Positions 1 to 8,651 of a stretch of DNA of 35,000 bases are shown here, in pieces. Each line of letters starts with the position of its first letter. Position 1 is the first letter of the stretch. The notes beneath the pieces were generated by a model. The model did no database searches, had not been told where the DNA came from, and saw nothing but the letters and a program-made list of their open reading frames with translations. This DNA comes from Prorocentrum cordatum. Its lineage: Eukaryota > Sar > Dinophyceae > Prorocentrales > Prorocentraceae. Both the position numbers and the translations under genes were made by a program. The DNA lies in NCBI GenBank assembly GCA_963575745.1, contig CAUYUJ010005647.1:176432-211431 (forward strand), read 5' to 3'.

Positions 1-480
1 AGAAGACGCACACGTCCGAGCGATGCCGAATCCCAGGGGGAAGCTTTCATCTTCGACTTCCCTGCCTCCCACACGCCTGGGGTTATGTTGCTCCCATCGT
101 ACTCAAGGACCAAATCCGGGAAATACTTTCGAGCACTTGGAAAAGTGTCGAAAGAGTGCCGAAAGAGTGTCGAAGCAGTGTCGGACGAGTGTCCCCCAAG
201 GCCCGACACGTGAAAACACCCCAAATCTCGGCACTTTTCGGGCGCTCGGCGTTCTTTCTGGCGCTCAAGGCTGAAGTAGGTCGGAACAGCATAAGCCTGG
301 GGTTCCTCCTTTAAGGTCGGCGGCACCGGCCGGAAGGCCTTCACAGTCGAGGAGGCCGGAGCGGGCCCTGGCGAGGACCGGGCGCTCGTGCACCGAGAGG
401 GGGGAAGGCGGGAGGCGCGTGCGCCCTTTGGACCCGCCCGGGGCCCCAGGAAGGGGGCCGCCCGGGGCCCCAGGAAGGGC
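1..480. other. GC-rich DNA without a recognisable gene
   Basis: I see no convincing gene here. Between about 139 and 195 there is a short degenerate tandem repeat of an 11-12 bp unit resembling agtgtcgaaag. At 434-455 and 458-479 a 22-bp GC-rich segment containing cccggggccccagg is repeated in tandem with a 24-bp period. Open frames in this stretch are short, overlap on both strands and have no protein-like composition. Confidence 0.5.
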
Positions 481-483
481 CAC

Positions 484-668
484 TTTCCCGCAGTCCTGGG
501 TCCCTCCTCCTCCTCTTCCTCTTTTTCGTCCTCCTCCTCCTCCTCCTCTTCTTCCCCTTCTTCCTTTTCTTCCTCTTCTTCCTCCTCCTCCTCTTCTTCC
601 TCTTCTTCTTCCTCCTCCTCCTCTTCCTCTTCCTCCTCTTCATCCACTCCTCCTTTCCCGCAGTCCTG
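484..668 (+). repeat. TCC/TCT trinucleotide tract flanked by a 15-bp direct repeat
   Basis: A pyrimidine-only tract of mixed tcc and tct triplets occupies roughly 505-650. It translates as poly-Ser or poly-Pro on plus and as poly-Arg/Lys on minus, and these frames are artefacts of the triplet repeat. The tract is bounded by two exact copies of tttcccgcagtcctg, at 484-498 and 654-668, so the triplet block may have arrived or expanded inside a duplicated site. Confidence 0.8.
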
Positions 669-686
669 AATCCTGAGCTCCTCTAC

Positions 687-847
687 TGGAAAACTCCTTC
701 ACGATCTCTCCGCATTCCTTATCGGAAGAAAGCTGAAGCGCCAACGGCCCAACGCGTGAGGTGGAGAGGGGTTGGGGTCGATGGGCGCAAGCCAACCCAG
801 CCAGCCACGGTTGGCCGGTACTCCCACGCGACGCTCCACCTGTTCCC
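687..847 (-). repeat. Retroelement terminal repeat B2
   Basis: The outer 3' repeat of the retroelement on the minus strand. It matches 1025-1188 (B1) over about 160 bp with roughly ten differences and one single-base gap, by eye about 94% identity. It ends outwards in ctggaaaactcc, which carries the core shared with the B1/A2 junction and the far A1 end. Confidence 0.85.
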
Positions 848-878
848 TCGGCGGTGTTCTGGGGAGGTGGAGGGCAAA

Positions 879-1034
879 CTACATGCAGACAATCACGCAA
901 CATCAATAACTCGAAGTGCAAGTGTACCTGGAGAGGCTCACGCAACATCCAAAACGCGAATGCCAAGTGTACCTGGAGAGGATCGCCCCGTCCTTTTCCC
1001 CCCATGGCAATCAAGATTGTATTGCTGGGAAAAC
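879..1034 (-). repeat. Retroelement terminal repeat A2
   Basis: Matches the far-end repeat A1 at 6591-6744 over about 154 bp in the same orientation with around a dozen differences. Internally it contains two tandem copies of a unit of about 44 bp ending in tgtacctggagagg. A2 and B1 overlap in the core ctgggaaaac at 1025-1034, which is what a circle junction between the two outer ends would look like. Confidence 0.85.
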
Positions 1035-1188
1035 TCCTTCACGATCTCTCCACATTCCTTAATCGGAAGAAAGCTGAAGTGCCAACGGCCCAACGCGTGA
1101 GGCGGAGAGGGGTTGGGGTCGATGGGTGCAAGCCAACCCAGCCAGCCACGGTTGGCCGGTACTCTCACGCGACGCCCCACCTGTTCCC
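1025..1188 (-). repeat. Retroelement terminal repeat B1
   Basis: Inner copy of the B repeat, directly downstream of the recombinase frame in the element's orientation. It duplicates 687-847. The recombinase stop codon at 1323-1325 lies 135 bp inside this repeat. Confidence 0.85.
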
Positions 1189-1322
1189 ATTGTGGCGATC
1201 GCGGAGAAGCACCCATTGCAGGGATCCCCAACCCAGAACCCGAAATCCCACGGGATGACATGACTATGGCGGAGGACAACGAAAGAGAATATGGATGACA
1301 TGAGGCATATTCACTCCTGCCC

Positions 1323-2162
1323 TCACTCCGAGTCGGAATGGTCAATCACTAACCGCGAAATCGCTGCCTTTTCTAACTGGCTCGTGCGCAAATATCGCAC
1401 GAAAGCTGCGCTCCGCCAGTCGCCCGCCTGAAGGAGCATGGACAGGCTGTCCCCAGCGCCCAGAATATCTCTCGCCATCCCCCTCCGAAGGCAACGGGTG
1501 CCCAATGAACCGCCGTCTGGGATGCCCGCTGCAGTGGCGTGCCTTCGGAGGTCATTCACGAACTGACCTCGGATCTTGGTGAACATCGAATTTCTCTTTT
1601 CCGTTGCAGCCACAGCCAGCGCCTTCTTCATCCAGTGGTAGGCGCGCAGCAATCGCCCCGAAGAAGCGCAGCAGCACATTCGACGGAGCGTGGTGGGCGC
1701 ACGAAGGTGTTTGCGCTTGTTTAACACAACCACCAATTCCCCGGCAGCGCAGGATACCGCAGAGTGCTCACCGTGGATCTGGAGAGGGGTGGCCTCTGAC
1801 GGCGCCCTCAGCAAGAGCAGGCGACTCACAGCGATCAGCGCGGCCTGCTCGATATCATCTCCCTCTTCCTCGGCTGCGCGGATAAGCCTCCTCGCGCAGG
1901 GCGCCTGCGCAGCCAAGCGTGGCTTGGGCACTGGGGCAGCCTTCCGCACTCCGCGCCGGACCTGCTGCAGCGCGCTGGTGCCCCAGTCATCTGGCAAGCG
2001 AAGAAAACGGCGCGCCCGCCTGAGATGTTTCAGGTAAGTGCAGAATGTGTCACCACTAGCAAACATGCTTGCGAAGCACAACACTGCTTCTTCCGAGGCG
2101 GGGAAGCGGGGCCGAATACAGGCAGCGTCGCAATGTGCCGCCCAGCACCTGATGCCGCTCAT
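1323..2162 (-). CDS. Tyrosine recombinase of the retroelement, C-terminal part
   Basis: A 279-codon minus frame ending in TGA at 1323-1325. It would integrate the element's circular DNA copy by strand exchange. The N-terminal part has a helical core-binding-like segment with YLKHLRRARRFL at about residues 43-54. The catalytic half shows an Arg box (LLLRAPSEATPL), a basic hairpin (NKRKHLRAPTTLRR), a box II core LRRGMARDILGAG with the conserved Arg at about 226, and GDWRSAAFVRYLR with the probable nucleophile Tyr at about 257. The usual His three residues before the box II Arg is replaced by Arg, which is uncommon and may mean reduced activity or a lineage feature. The same frame stays open upstream to 2738 except for one TAA at 2178-2180, so 2162 is probably not the original start. 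Family assignment is firm; function of this copy is doubtful. Confidence 0.8.
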   Translation of the reverse strand: MSGIRCWAAHCDAACIRPRFPASEEAVLCFASMFASGDTFCTYLKHLRRARRFLRLPDDWGTSALQQVRRGVRKAAPVPKPRLAAQAPCARRLIRAAEEEGDDIEQAALIAVSRLLLLRAPSEATPLQIHGEHSAVSCAAGELVVVLNKRKHLRAPTTLRRMCCCASSGRLLRAYHWMKKALAVAATEKRNSMFTKIRGQFVNDLRRHATAAGIPDGGSLGTRCLRRGMARDILGAGDSLSMLLQAGDWRSAAFVRYLRTSQLEKAAISRLVIDHSDSE

Positions 2163-2177
2163 GTGCGTAAGAATAGA

Positions 2178-2738
2178 TTATTTGATTGCCTGTATCATGA
2201 ATCTCTGCGCCTGTTCGGCCAAGATGTCCGGTGCGTTCTGAGATGCTGCGCTCAGAACACGAATCCTCTTACGGGGGCCCCCTGCCGCAGCCAGGCCCCC
2301 CAAGCCAGTCTCCGCCATGCGGCTCGCAAACGTCACCCTGTTGAGGGTGGCTGCGATCTGGCCCTCTCTCGAAAATTCTTCCAAACAGCGGGCCACCAGC
2401 CAACCCGCGCATTCAGCGTCTGGAAGAGAAAGTATCCTCCGGAGCCGCCAATCGCAGGCATGCCCCCCTTGGGGCTGCTGATCCTCAAGGCCCGCACTGG
2501 TGGACAACAGGGCGTGCCGAGTGGCCTCCGGCGGCGCCGCCGGCCTCCCATATGCTGAAGACGCACCTGGGCCTTGCGCTCCAACATCGGTGTGATCCAG
2601 CGTGACCGGCCTGAAAAATCCAGGAGCGCAAGCTCTTCTGGTCGCATTCGCGGCAACAACGGCGTCTGCCCGAGGCTGGTGCCTACTGAGTGTGACCGGC
2701 GCGAACGGCTTCATTGCTGCGTGAAGTATTCGGGCCAA
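2178..2738 (-). pseudogene. Upstream part of the recombinase frame, cut off by one stop
   Basis: A 186-codon minus frame in the same phase as the recombinase at 1323-2162. The two are separated only by a TAA (2178-2180) and five sense codons, so they most likely formed one protein of about 470 residues. The segment is Ala/Arg-rich with an acidic and amphipathic C-terminal half (about residues 110-186) and has no motif I recognise. It could be the N-terminal extension of the recombinase, or the end of another element protein read through the stop. The single-stop break agrees with the broken RT of the same element. Confidence 0.5.
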
Positions 2739-4648
2739 GCGTTGCTGCGGGCGGTACGCATGCCAACATTAGATCAAGACCTGATCAACCCGCAGGGGGG
2801 GCCCGTCGTGTGATGTTGCGCGCCATGTACCCTGGCGCTCGGCACGGCACGTGCCATGCACTTGTTATGCACCTGGCGCCACGCGGCACCCCTGCAACAA
2901 TCGACGTGTTGTGAAGCGACTCGTGCCGCTCCCAAACTGCCCACTTCGCGGGGCCGTCCAGCTTGCCCTTGGGTTGCAGTGCCCATAGAGATGAACAAAG
3001 TTGAATGCGCGGATAAACGATGATGACGAAGATGATTCATGGGAAATGAAAAAGGTTAGGGGGGACATTCGGCGCGTGGCTCGTGCCCCGAGCCCTTGAA
3101 CTTGCGTGCCCCTCCAGACTTCGCGACGACAAGACGGCTCGCTGGCTCGAGCCGCGACGCCCGCCTGCCGACGACCGATCGACGATGGCAATGATAAGAA
3201 GGGCGGCGGGAAGGACCGATTGCGGGGGGTGGGAATGATGACAAGCATGCATTAATAACCGCCGGGCTCGTGCCAAGACCCCGCGCGTGGAATTGTTCCT
3301 CGGGGAACTAACCCATTTGTATCAGGCGCCTCGTGGCCCCTGGGCGCACGTCACCCCGACTCGTGCCGAGGAAATATCACGATGCCACGTGGCAAATTTT
3401 AAAGCGCCCCGTGGCCCCCCAACGCGCGCCCAACGCCGACTCGTGCCGGGTGCGCATGTCCACGCCAACTGAATTCCGACTGTCTTTCGGGCGCGCTGTC
3501 GAATGATCCAAACTCTGCGCAAAACAAAAGTGCATAGCCGCAGGGGGAAGAAAAAGGGGGGGGACAAGGGGGGGGGAGACTTGGAGGAGGGAGGAGGGGA
3601 TAATGGAAAGAACAAGAAGGAGGAGGGGGTGCATCAATCGAAGTGCCCCCTTGTCGTCTTAGTTGTCGCCGCGGCTCCTGCCGGGACCAAGCCAACGGGC
3701 GGCCCGCGCCGCTTTTGCGTTTATTCTACAACCCGCCTCGTGGCGGCATACTAATGACGAGTCTTGCGTGCGAAAGTGGCTCGTGAGGGAAACCATGGCT
3801 GGTCCGACCTATTGGCCGCTCCGACCTCTTCGGAAAGCACGCGCTCGCAAGACCCAACGCACCGCGGCTCGCGCCGCGCCACCGCCGCGGACAGACCCGC
3901 CTCGAGGCGGACAGGCCAGACCCGCGCCCGACTCGAGCCGGGGCGGGCGGACGTTTGGGGTTTACAGACCCTCGCGGCCCACGACAAAGACATCCTTTTG
4001 CGAACCGTGCCGCTAGAGGACGTCAGCCAAGCTAGTGCCTGGCACACCGCCGCTGCTGCGGCACAGGCTCAGGTGTAGGTGGCACACCGCCAGATTAACC
4101 GGCTCTCGCGAGCGGAAACGCGCCCTCGTGGGCCACTACGACAAGCAGAAGGACAATACTTTATCATGTGTTACGACAGCGATTTTCATGCCAGCAGCAA
4201 TGCGGGAGAGAGAGGGCCCAGCTCATGCCGGGCACACAGCCGCTGCAGCGGCCCCGCCGGGTGTGGCGCCCACCCGAATCCACGCGCACATGGGCGCACA
4301 ACGGGCTCTCGCGAGCCATCGCGACAGCGACCCAGACCTCAACCTTAACAGGTGTGATGACAATGATGGTGGCGCACGCCGTGTATGAACTACAAGCGCC
4401 GCGGGGGCCAGCGCCCTCGGGCGTGCAACGGGCGGGGCACGCCCCGCGCCAGCGACCGGCGCCGCGCGACAGATAGTGGTTACTACCTAACTTCGGCTTT
4501 CCTGAACCACAGAGGCAACAACGCGGCCCTCGTGAGCCACTGCGACAGCAGTGCGAGCACCAGGCTCTGCTGGAACGACGACAACGTTGGTGGCAAGCAC
4601 CGACCATGATCGACAACTGTGCTCCTGTCACTTTTTCTGGCTCTGGCC
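2739..4648. other. Internal 1.9-kb spacer of the retroelement with dispersed short motifs
   Basis: No protein domain is recognisable between the recombinase and RT/RNase H frames. The sequence is GC-rich and contains a recurring ctcgtgcc motif (about 2926, 3077, 3267, 3358 and 3440). Further right, three looser repeats contain a ctcgtgagccac-like segment followed by gcgacagcag (about 4121, 4308 and 4522, spaced about 190-210 bp). A purine-rich patch of G runs lies at about 3540-3630. It could be a decayed element gene, a noncoding segment of the element, or an older insertion. Confidence 0.4.
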
Positions 4649-6483
4649 TCACAACGCTAGCCTGTGCAACTCCGCGCTCTTCAACCACCCGCCAAGATCA
4701 CCTCTGAACTGTGGCCACCCGAATGTCAGCGCCTCCCGAGCGCCACTGCACAGCAGGGAAGACACTTCATCCCTCGAGGGACCGTCAGCCAGATTCATCT
4801 TCGACGGCACGTATTCAACGCGATACAACACAGAACGCTCCGCTAGTTCGAACCACAGCCGGCCCGCGATCAGGGCGAGGCCCTGCTTCTTGGAGTACCC
4901 CCGCACTACGCGCGACAAGGCCGCTGAATTGTCGATGAAGTGCACAATCCGGCAATTTGTCAAATCCCGTGGAGACAGCGACACGAGGCCCACTAACGCT
5001 GCCAGCAGCTCATAGCCAACAATGTTTGTCTTGCGCGAGGACAACAGTTTACGGGTGAGCCTGGGAAGCCTGCCCCTCAAGAACATGATGCGGGAGTCGT
5101 GCGTCTGAGCTACTGCACCTACCTGGCCTGTGTGTTCCGCGTCTGCTTGCAGAATCACGAGAGGCAGACGAACTGGCCGGAGCAAAGGGATCGCGCGGTG
5201 CAGGCCGCTCTCGACGACACCTAGAAACCAAGCCAGGGAGAACTTGATTCGGGGCGTCAGCGCATGCGATCCCGCTTTCTGCTGCTGTCTCCAGATCAAC
5301 GGACGGAGCAGGGCACGGCCGACCCCGTTGAAGATGCGGGAATTCAGATACTGCCATCTTCCGCACAACTTCGCCGCGAAGCCTGGGGTGAGCACCCCAG
5401 AGACTAAGACTTGCCGGATGTCATGCGACCACTTCTCAGACTTCTGCCTGTCCAGTGTCCAGTGGGTCTCGCTTTCGCTGTTGCTAATGTGTAAACCGAG
5501 GAGCACTGCGGATGACCCGGAAACGCATTTTGCGGGGTCAACGCGCCACCCGAGCAGCTCCTCGACCACCTCCTGGAAGACGTTGTGCGCCCACGGCGCC
5601 ATGGGGCCAACGCCAGGGATATGAACCCCTGGGCACACCCAGAAAGCATCGTCTACGTACATACATGAACACAGCCAACATGAACAACCGCAACATGATG
5701 CACTGGATAGCTCTTGCTGTCCGGCACCAACCGGTGACGCCACCGAGATTACCGAGAACGTGGGACCACAGCGGCAGTGCGAACCACGCTTCCAGAGACG
5801 GGTTGTACACCTACGCCCAGCGCAGCCACTCGTGCGAGCTGTCGGGCGGCAGCGTCTTGAAGGCAGACTTGAAGTCTGCCTTGCCCATGTGCGGAGCACA
5901 GCCGCCGCCCCCGTTTTCCGATGCAACCCGGAAAGCTGCCGCAATTTGGTGGGAGTCATCATATTTCAGCTTCTGGGGCATGAAGGCGTACTCGTTGACC
6001 TCGTTCTTACGGAAGTTGCGGATCGCCCTCGCCTTCGGCGCTGCCGCGCCCCCGCGTTGTTCCCAGATCCCAAAAGTGTCAACCGAGAATATCTCGTCGA
6101 GATTCACCTGCTCAACGGGGATCGGCGGGCCGGCCCTGCCTTCAGCTACGTCCTTAAGCGTCTGGTCCCAGATCTCACATGCCAAGGCAGCGTCGGATTC
6201 TTCGGAACTTCTGCGCCTCTGGGCCGCCCGCAGCGTCTCCAAGTTCAGGCGGCGGCAATCTTGCTTCAGCTCACTCAGAGGCGGGGGGCCTCCGAGACCG
6301 GGCCGGCCCCTACTGCGGAGCCCACCCGGCGCGTCAACGCCGCCGCCGCCGACGTGCAATGTTTCTGTGAGGGGAAAGCCCCGTAGCAGATCTTGCACGT
6401 AAGACCCGTCACTGGGCCCAGCTTCCCGCAGCATCTCATCCAACATGAAAGGATCAAGCTTGCCCAACACTTGTCGTTTTTCT

Positions 6484-6539
<56 letters not shown>

Positions 6540-6578
6540 GGGGGGGGGGGGGGGGGCGCTCTCTCTCCAAGCATGCAA
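4649..6578 (-). pseudogene. Reverse transcriptase-RNase H of the retroelement, broken
   Basis: Copies element RNA into DNA and degrades the RNA strand. The first part (6578-5814) has a Pro run encoded by the poly-G tract, then the pre-RT region (EKRQVLGKLDPFMLDEMLRE, LLRGFPLT), the fingers (RAIRNFRKNEVNEYAFMPQK) and motif A in GKADFKSAFKTLP. A TAG at 5811-5813 interrupts it. The same phase then continues with a palm segment (WFALPLWSHVLG) up to the active site. At 5659-5666 the 4-bp unit acat is present twice, shifting the frame exactly at the YVDD motif (codons at 5648-5659). The remainder is open from there to 4649 and carries thumb-like sequence and an RNase H domain with its acidic residues in LQADAE, GYELLAAL, HFIDNSAAL and NLADGPSR. 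The type of RNase H and the linked recombinase fit the DIRS order. Two independent lesions make this copy non-functional unless recoded. Confidence 0.85.
6484..6556 (+). repeat. Poly-G tract (55 G, one A, 17 G)
   Basis: A pure run of 55 G at 6484-6538, one A at 6539, then 17 G to 6556. On the minus strand it is a C run read as poly-Pro at the start of the RT frame. It lies where a gag gene or 5' untranslated sequence would be expected, only 35 bp from repeat A1. The true length may differ because such tracts assemble poorly. Confidence 0.95.
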
Positions 6579-6590
6579 ATCACGTGCAGA

Positions 6591-6744
6591 CTACATGCAG
6601 ACAATCACGCAACATCAAAAAACTCGAAGTGCAAGTGAACCTGGAGAGGCTCACGCGACATCCAAAACGCGAATGCCAAGTGTACCTGGAGAGACTCGCC
6701 CCGCCCTTTTCCCCCCATACCAATCAAGATTGCATGGCTGGAAA
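6591..6744 (-). repeat. Retroelement terminal repeat A1
   Basis: The 5' outer repeat of the retroelement in minus orientation, matching A2 at 879-1034 in the same orientation. The outer edge carries the core ctggaaaa at 6738-6745. Beyond it the sequence is unrelated to the B repeats, which marks the right boundary of the insertion. Confidence 0.85.
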
Positions 6745-6745
6745 A

Positions 6746-7326
6746 AATGTTCCCCAGTCGACGGACTCAACAAAATATCTGGATATTCTCTCCAAAACCT
6801 TTTATCGCACAAGACAGTTTCATAGCAACTATCGCCGCGGCGCCCAGACAAAATGGGCGTGTAAGGAGTAGAAGTGAAGTGGGATCGGGAAATTTATGGT
6901 GGGCTCGAAATTGTCAACGAGTGGGCGAGATCCGGCTTGAGCCAAACCGGATGCGGTGGCACGTGATCTCGACTCTCGCTTCAGTCCAGGGGGGCTCACT
7001 AAACTAATCAGCCAAAGGCGCTAATCCCCAGTGCCCCGGAAAATTGTGGACTGGAAGCGCGAGAAAGTGCCGACCGCAACTCGCTCGGCCTAGATTGGCA
7101 AAGTGCCTGAAGCTTGAAACTTACCGGCGCTGGGCTGGCTGGATACTCGCTCCTCTGACAGGCACCGGCTTCATCGTACTATGGCCAACTGTCGTTCTTC
7201 CGTGGAGCTGTCGCTGGCACTGCGAGAAAGAGCATGGAAACGCCAGCTAGAGCAGGCTGCGAAACGGGCTGCCTTCGCTCTTCGCTGGTGCTGCAGACAA
7301 GGGGGAACATTATCTTGGCAAAGCAA
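6746..7326. other. Non-repetitive flank, no gene seen
   Basis: About 580 bp between the retroelement and the first composite repeat. Open frames are short (under 90 codons) and show no recognisable domain. It is probably the host side of both insertions. Confidence 0.5.
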
Positions 7327-7343
7327 CCTAATAGCGATGCGTA

Positions 7344-7350
7344 GGAGAGA

Positions 7351-7442
<92 letters not shown>

Positions 7443-7456
7443 GAGAGAGAGAGAGG
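7344..7456 (+). repeat. GA dinucleotide microsatellite at the LINE 3' end
   Basis: About 110 bp of nearly pure (GA)n with a few AAAG and GC interruptions. In the minus orientation of the adjoining LINE this is a (TC)n tail right at its 3' junction, so it may be the element's own 3' tail rather than an independent microsatellite. Confidence 0.9.
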
Positions 7457-8529
7457 GCCCGTAGGGCAGACGAGTTCGCCCCAGCATTACGCCGGGCCGC
7501 GCGCACCGCTCACTGGTGCACTAAGGAGTCTTGCCAGCGTTTTCGCTGCCGTCCAGGGCGTCGCTTGGCGTGCACGTGGTGCCACGGGTGCCACTCCAAG
7601 AGCCTCCTGCCCCACCGCCCATCGGAGGTCGACTGCATCTTATCGTGGAGGCGCTTTTTGTTATTCTGAGAATCAAGAACCCAATCGGTAACATCATATT
7701 TCTGCGCAGCGTCCACAGCTGCAGTAGTAGATCGCTTGATGTAGTCGACCCAGCATTCTTCTGGGAGCCGCCGTGTCCCAACTATCATTATGAGCATCCG
7801 TCGTTGCGTGCTCTGCAATTGTCGCTGCTGTTCCACCGTTAGCGTCCATGCCCCAGAGCCATACAGCACACATGGCGCAACGGATGCCGTGAACAATCGC
7901 ATGCGGTGGAGCATGTGGATGCGCCGGTTGCAGAAAATAAACTTGTGATTTGAGAATGATGCCCAACCACACCCAATTCTGTATTGCAGTTCCGTGTCGT
8001 GATATGAATCGACGGAAAACTTACGACCCAAATACTTTTCGGACTGGCCTTGCTGAACTACTCGTACATCATGTCCTCCGCACCGTAGAGTAGCCGGCCT
8101 GTTGCTGACGCTCGTCAGAATTATTGTTTTGCCCATGTGTACTCGGAGACCATACTTGCGCGCCTCAGTCTCCAAATCCACAAGCATTATTGATGAATCT
8201 CTGGCAGACGACGCCACCAGCAATACATCATCCGCGAACCTCAGATTGGTGAGGGGGTCGTCAGTGCTGTCGATGACCATGCCGTAGTATGGCCCGAGTC
8301 GCTTGTGATTCAGGCCAGCCCATCGCACCTTCAGCTTCCTGAAGACGGCCTCCATGACAACGATGAACAAGAAAGAGCTAATCGGGCCGCCCTGCTTGAC
8401 ACCCCGGGATATGTCAAACATCCTGCTTCTGACCCATGCCATGACGCATGCTGACTGTTTGGCGTACAGCCGTTTGAACAGATTGATATATTCATGTCCA
8501 ACGTTCTGTTCTGCAAGTGCCTTCCACAG
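7348..8529 (-). mobile_element. 5'-truncated LINE (non-LTR retrotransposon) insertion
   Basis: A minus-strand non-LTR element fragment of about 1.18 kb inserted in the leader of composite repeat copy 1. The target-site duplication is gcgatgcgtaggag at 7334-7347 and gcgatgtgtaggag at 8530-8543 (13 of 14 matching). The unbroken leaders at 11418 and 15056 show the site without the insertion. The 5' end falls inside the RT domain, as expected from incomplete target-primed reverse transcription, and the 3' end carries a TC-rich tail instead of poly-A. No endonuclease domain remains. Confidence 0.8.
7510..8529 (-). pseudogene. LINE reverse transcriptase, C-terminal two thirds
   Basis: Truncated RT of a non-LTR retrotransposon. 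The longest ATG frame starts at 8442, but RT homology continues upstream in the same phase to the insertion edge (LWKALAEQNVGHEYINLFKR, then LYAKQSACV). Visible motifs are the SRGVKQGGPISSFLF block, the catalytic RFADDVLLVA (FADD at 8227-8238), GLRVHMGKT, a KYLGRKFSVD block typical of LINE thumbs, a Cys-free C-terminal region (VLYGSGAWTL, RRMLIMIVGTRRL), and an RRPGRQRKRWQDSLVHQ end. The stop is at 7510. Motif A and everything N-terminal, including the endonuclease, are missing, so it is dead by truncation although the rest has no internal stop. That points to a fairly recent insertion. I cannot assign the clade beyond LINE. Confidence 0.85.
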
Positions 8530-8651
8530 GCGATGTGTAGGAGCATATCTGGAAGCATTCCCGTCAAGATTCAGATGAGAATCCAGCTGTCGAATTCTGC
8601 TGTTCTCGCAGTCGTAGTCGCATTCGCAATGACAGTCGCAGTGGCAACGGC

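Larger units (their letters stand above)
686..6745 (-). mobile_element. Tyrosine-recombinase retroelement (DIRS order, PAT/Ngaro-like) with split direct repeats
   Basis: A minus-strand retroelement of about 6.06 kb. Read 5' to 3' on the minus strand it contains repeat A1 (6744-6591), reverse transcriptase plus RNase H (6578-4649), a 1.9-kb spacer, a tyrosine recombinase (2738-1323), then B1 (1188-1025), A2 (1034-879) and B2 (847-687). This A1-ORFs-B1-A2-B2 order is the split-direct-repeat arrangement known for PAT- and Ngaro-type members of the DIRS order, which integrate through a circular intermediate using a tyrosine recombinase rather than a DDE integrase. The core ctggaaaa is present at both outer ends (686-693 and 6738-6745), and its variant ctgggaaaa lies at the internal B1/A2 junction (1025-1033). 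No gag frame is visible between A1 and the RT, where a poly-G tract now lies. The copy is decayed: an in-frame stop and a frameshift in RT, and an in-frame stop before the recombinase core. Confidence 0.85.

Noticed and set aside
7345-7456. GA tract as an independent microsatellite only
   Set aside because: It lies exactly inside the LINE's target duplication at the element's 3' end, so it is better read as the element's tail, possibly expanded later.
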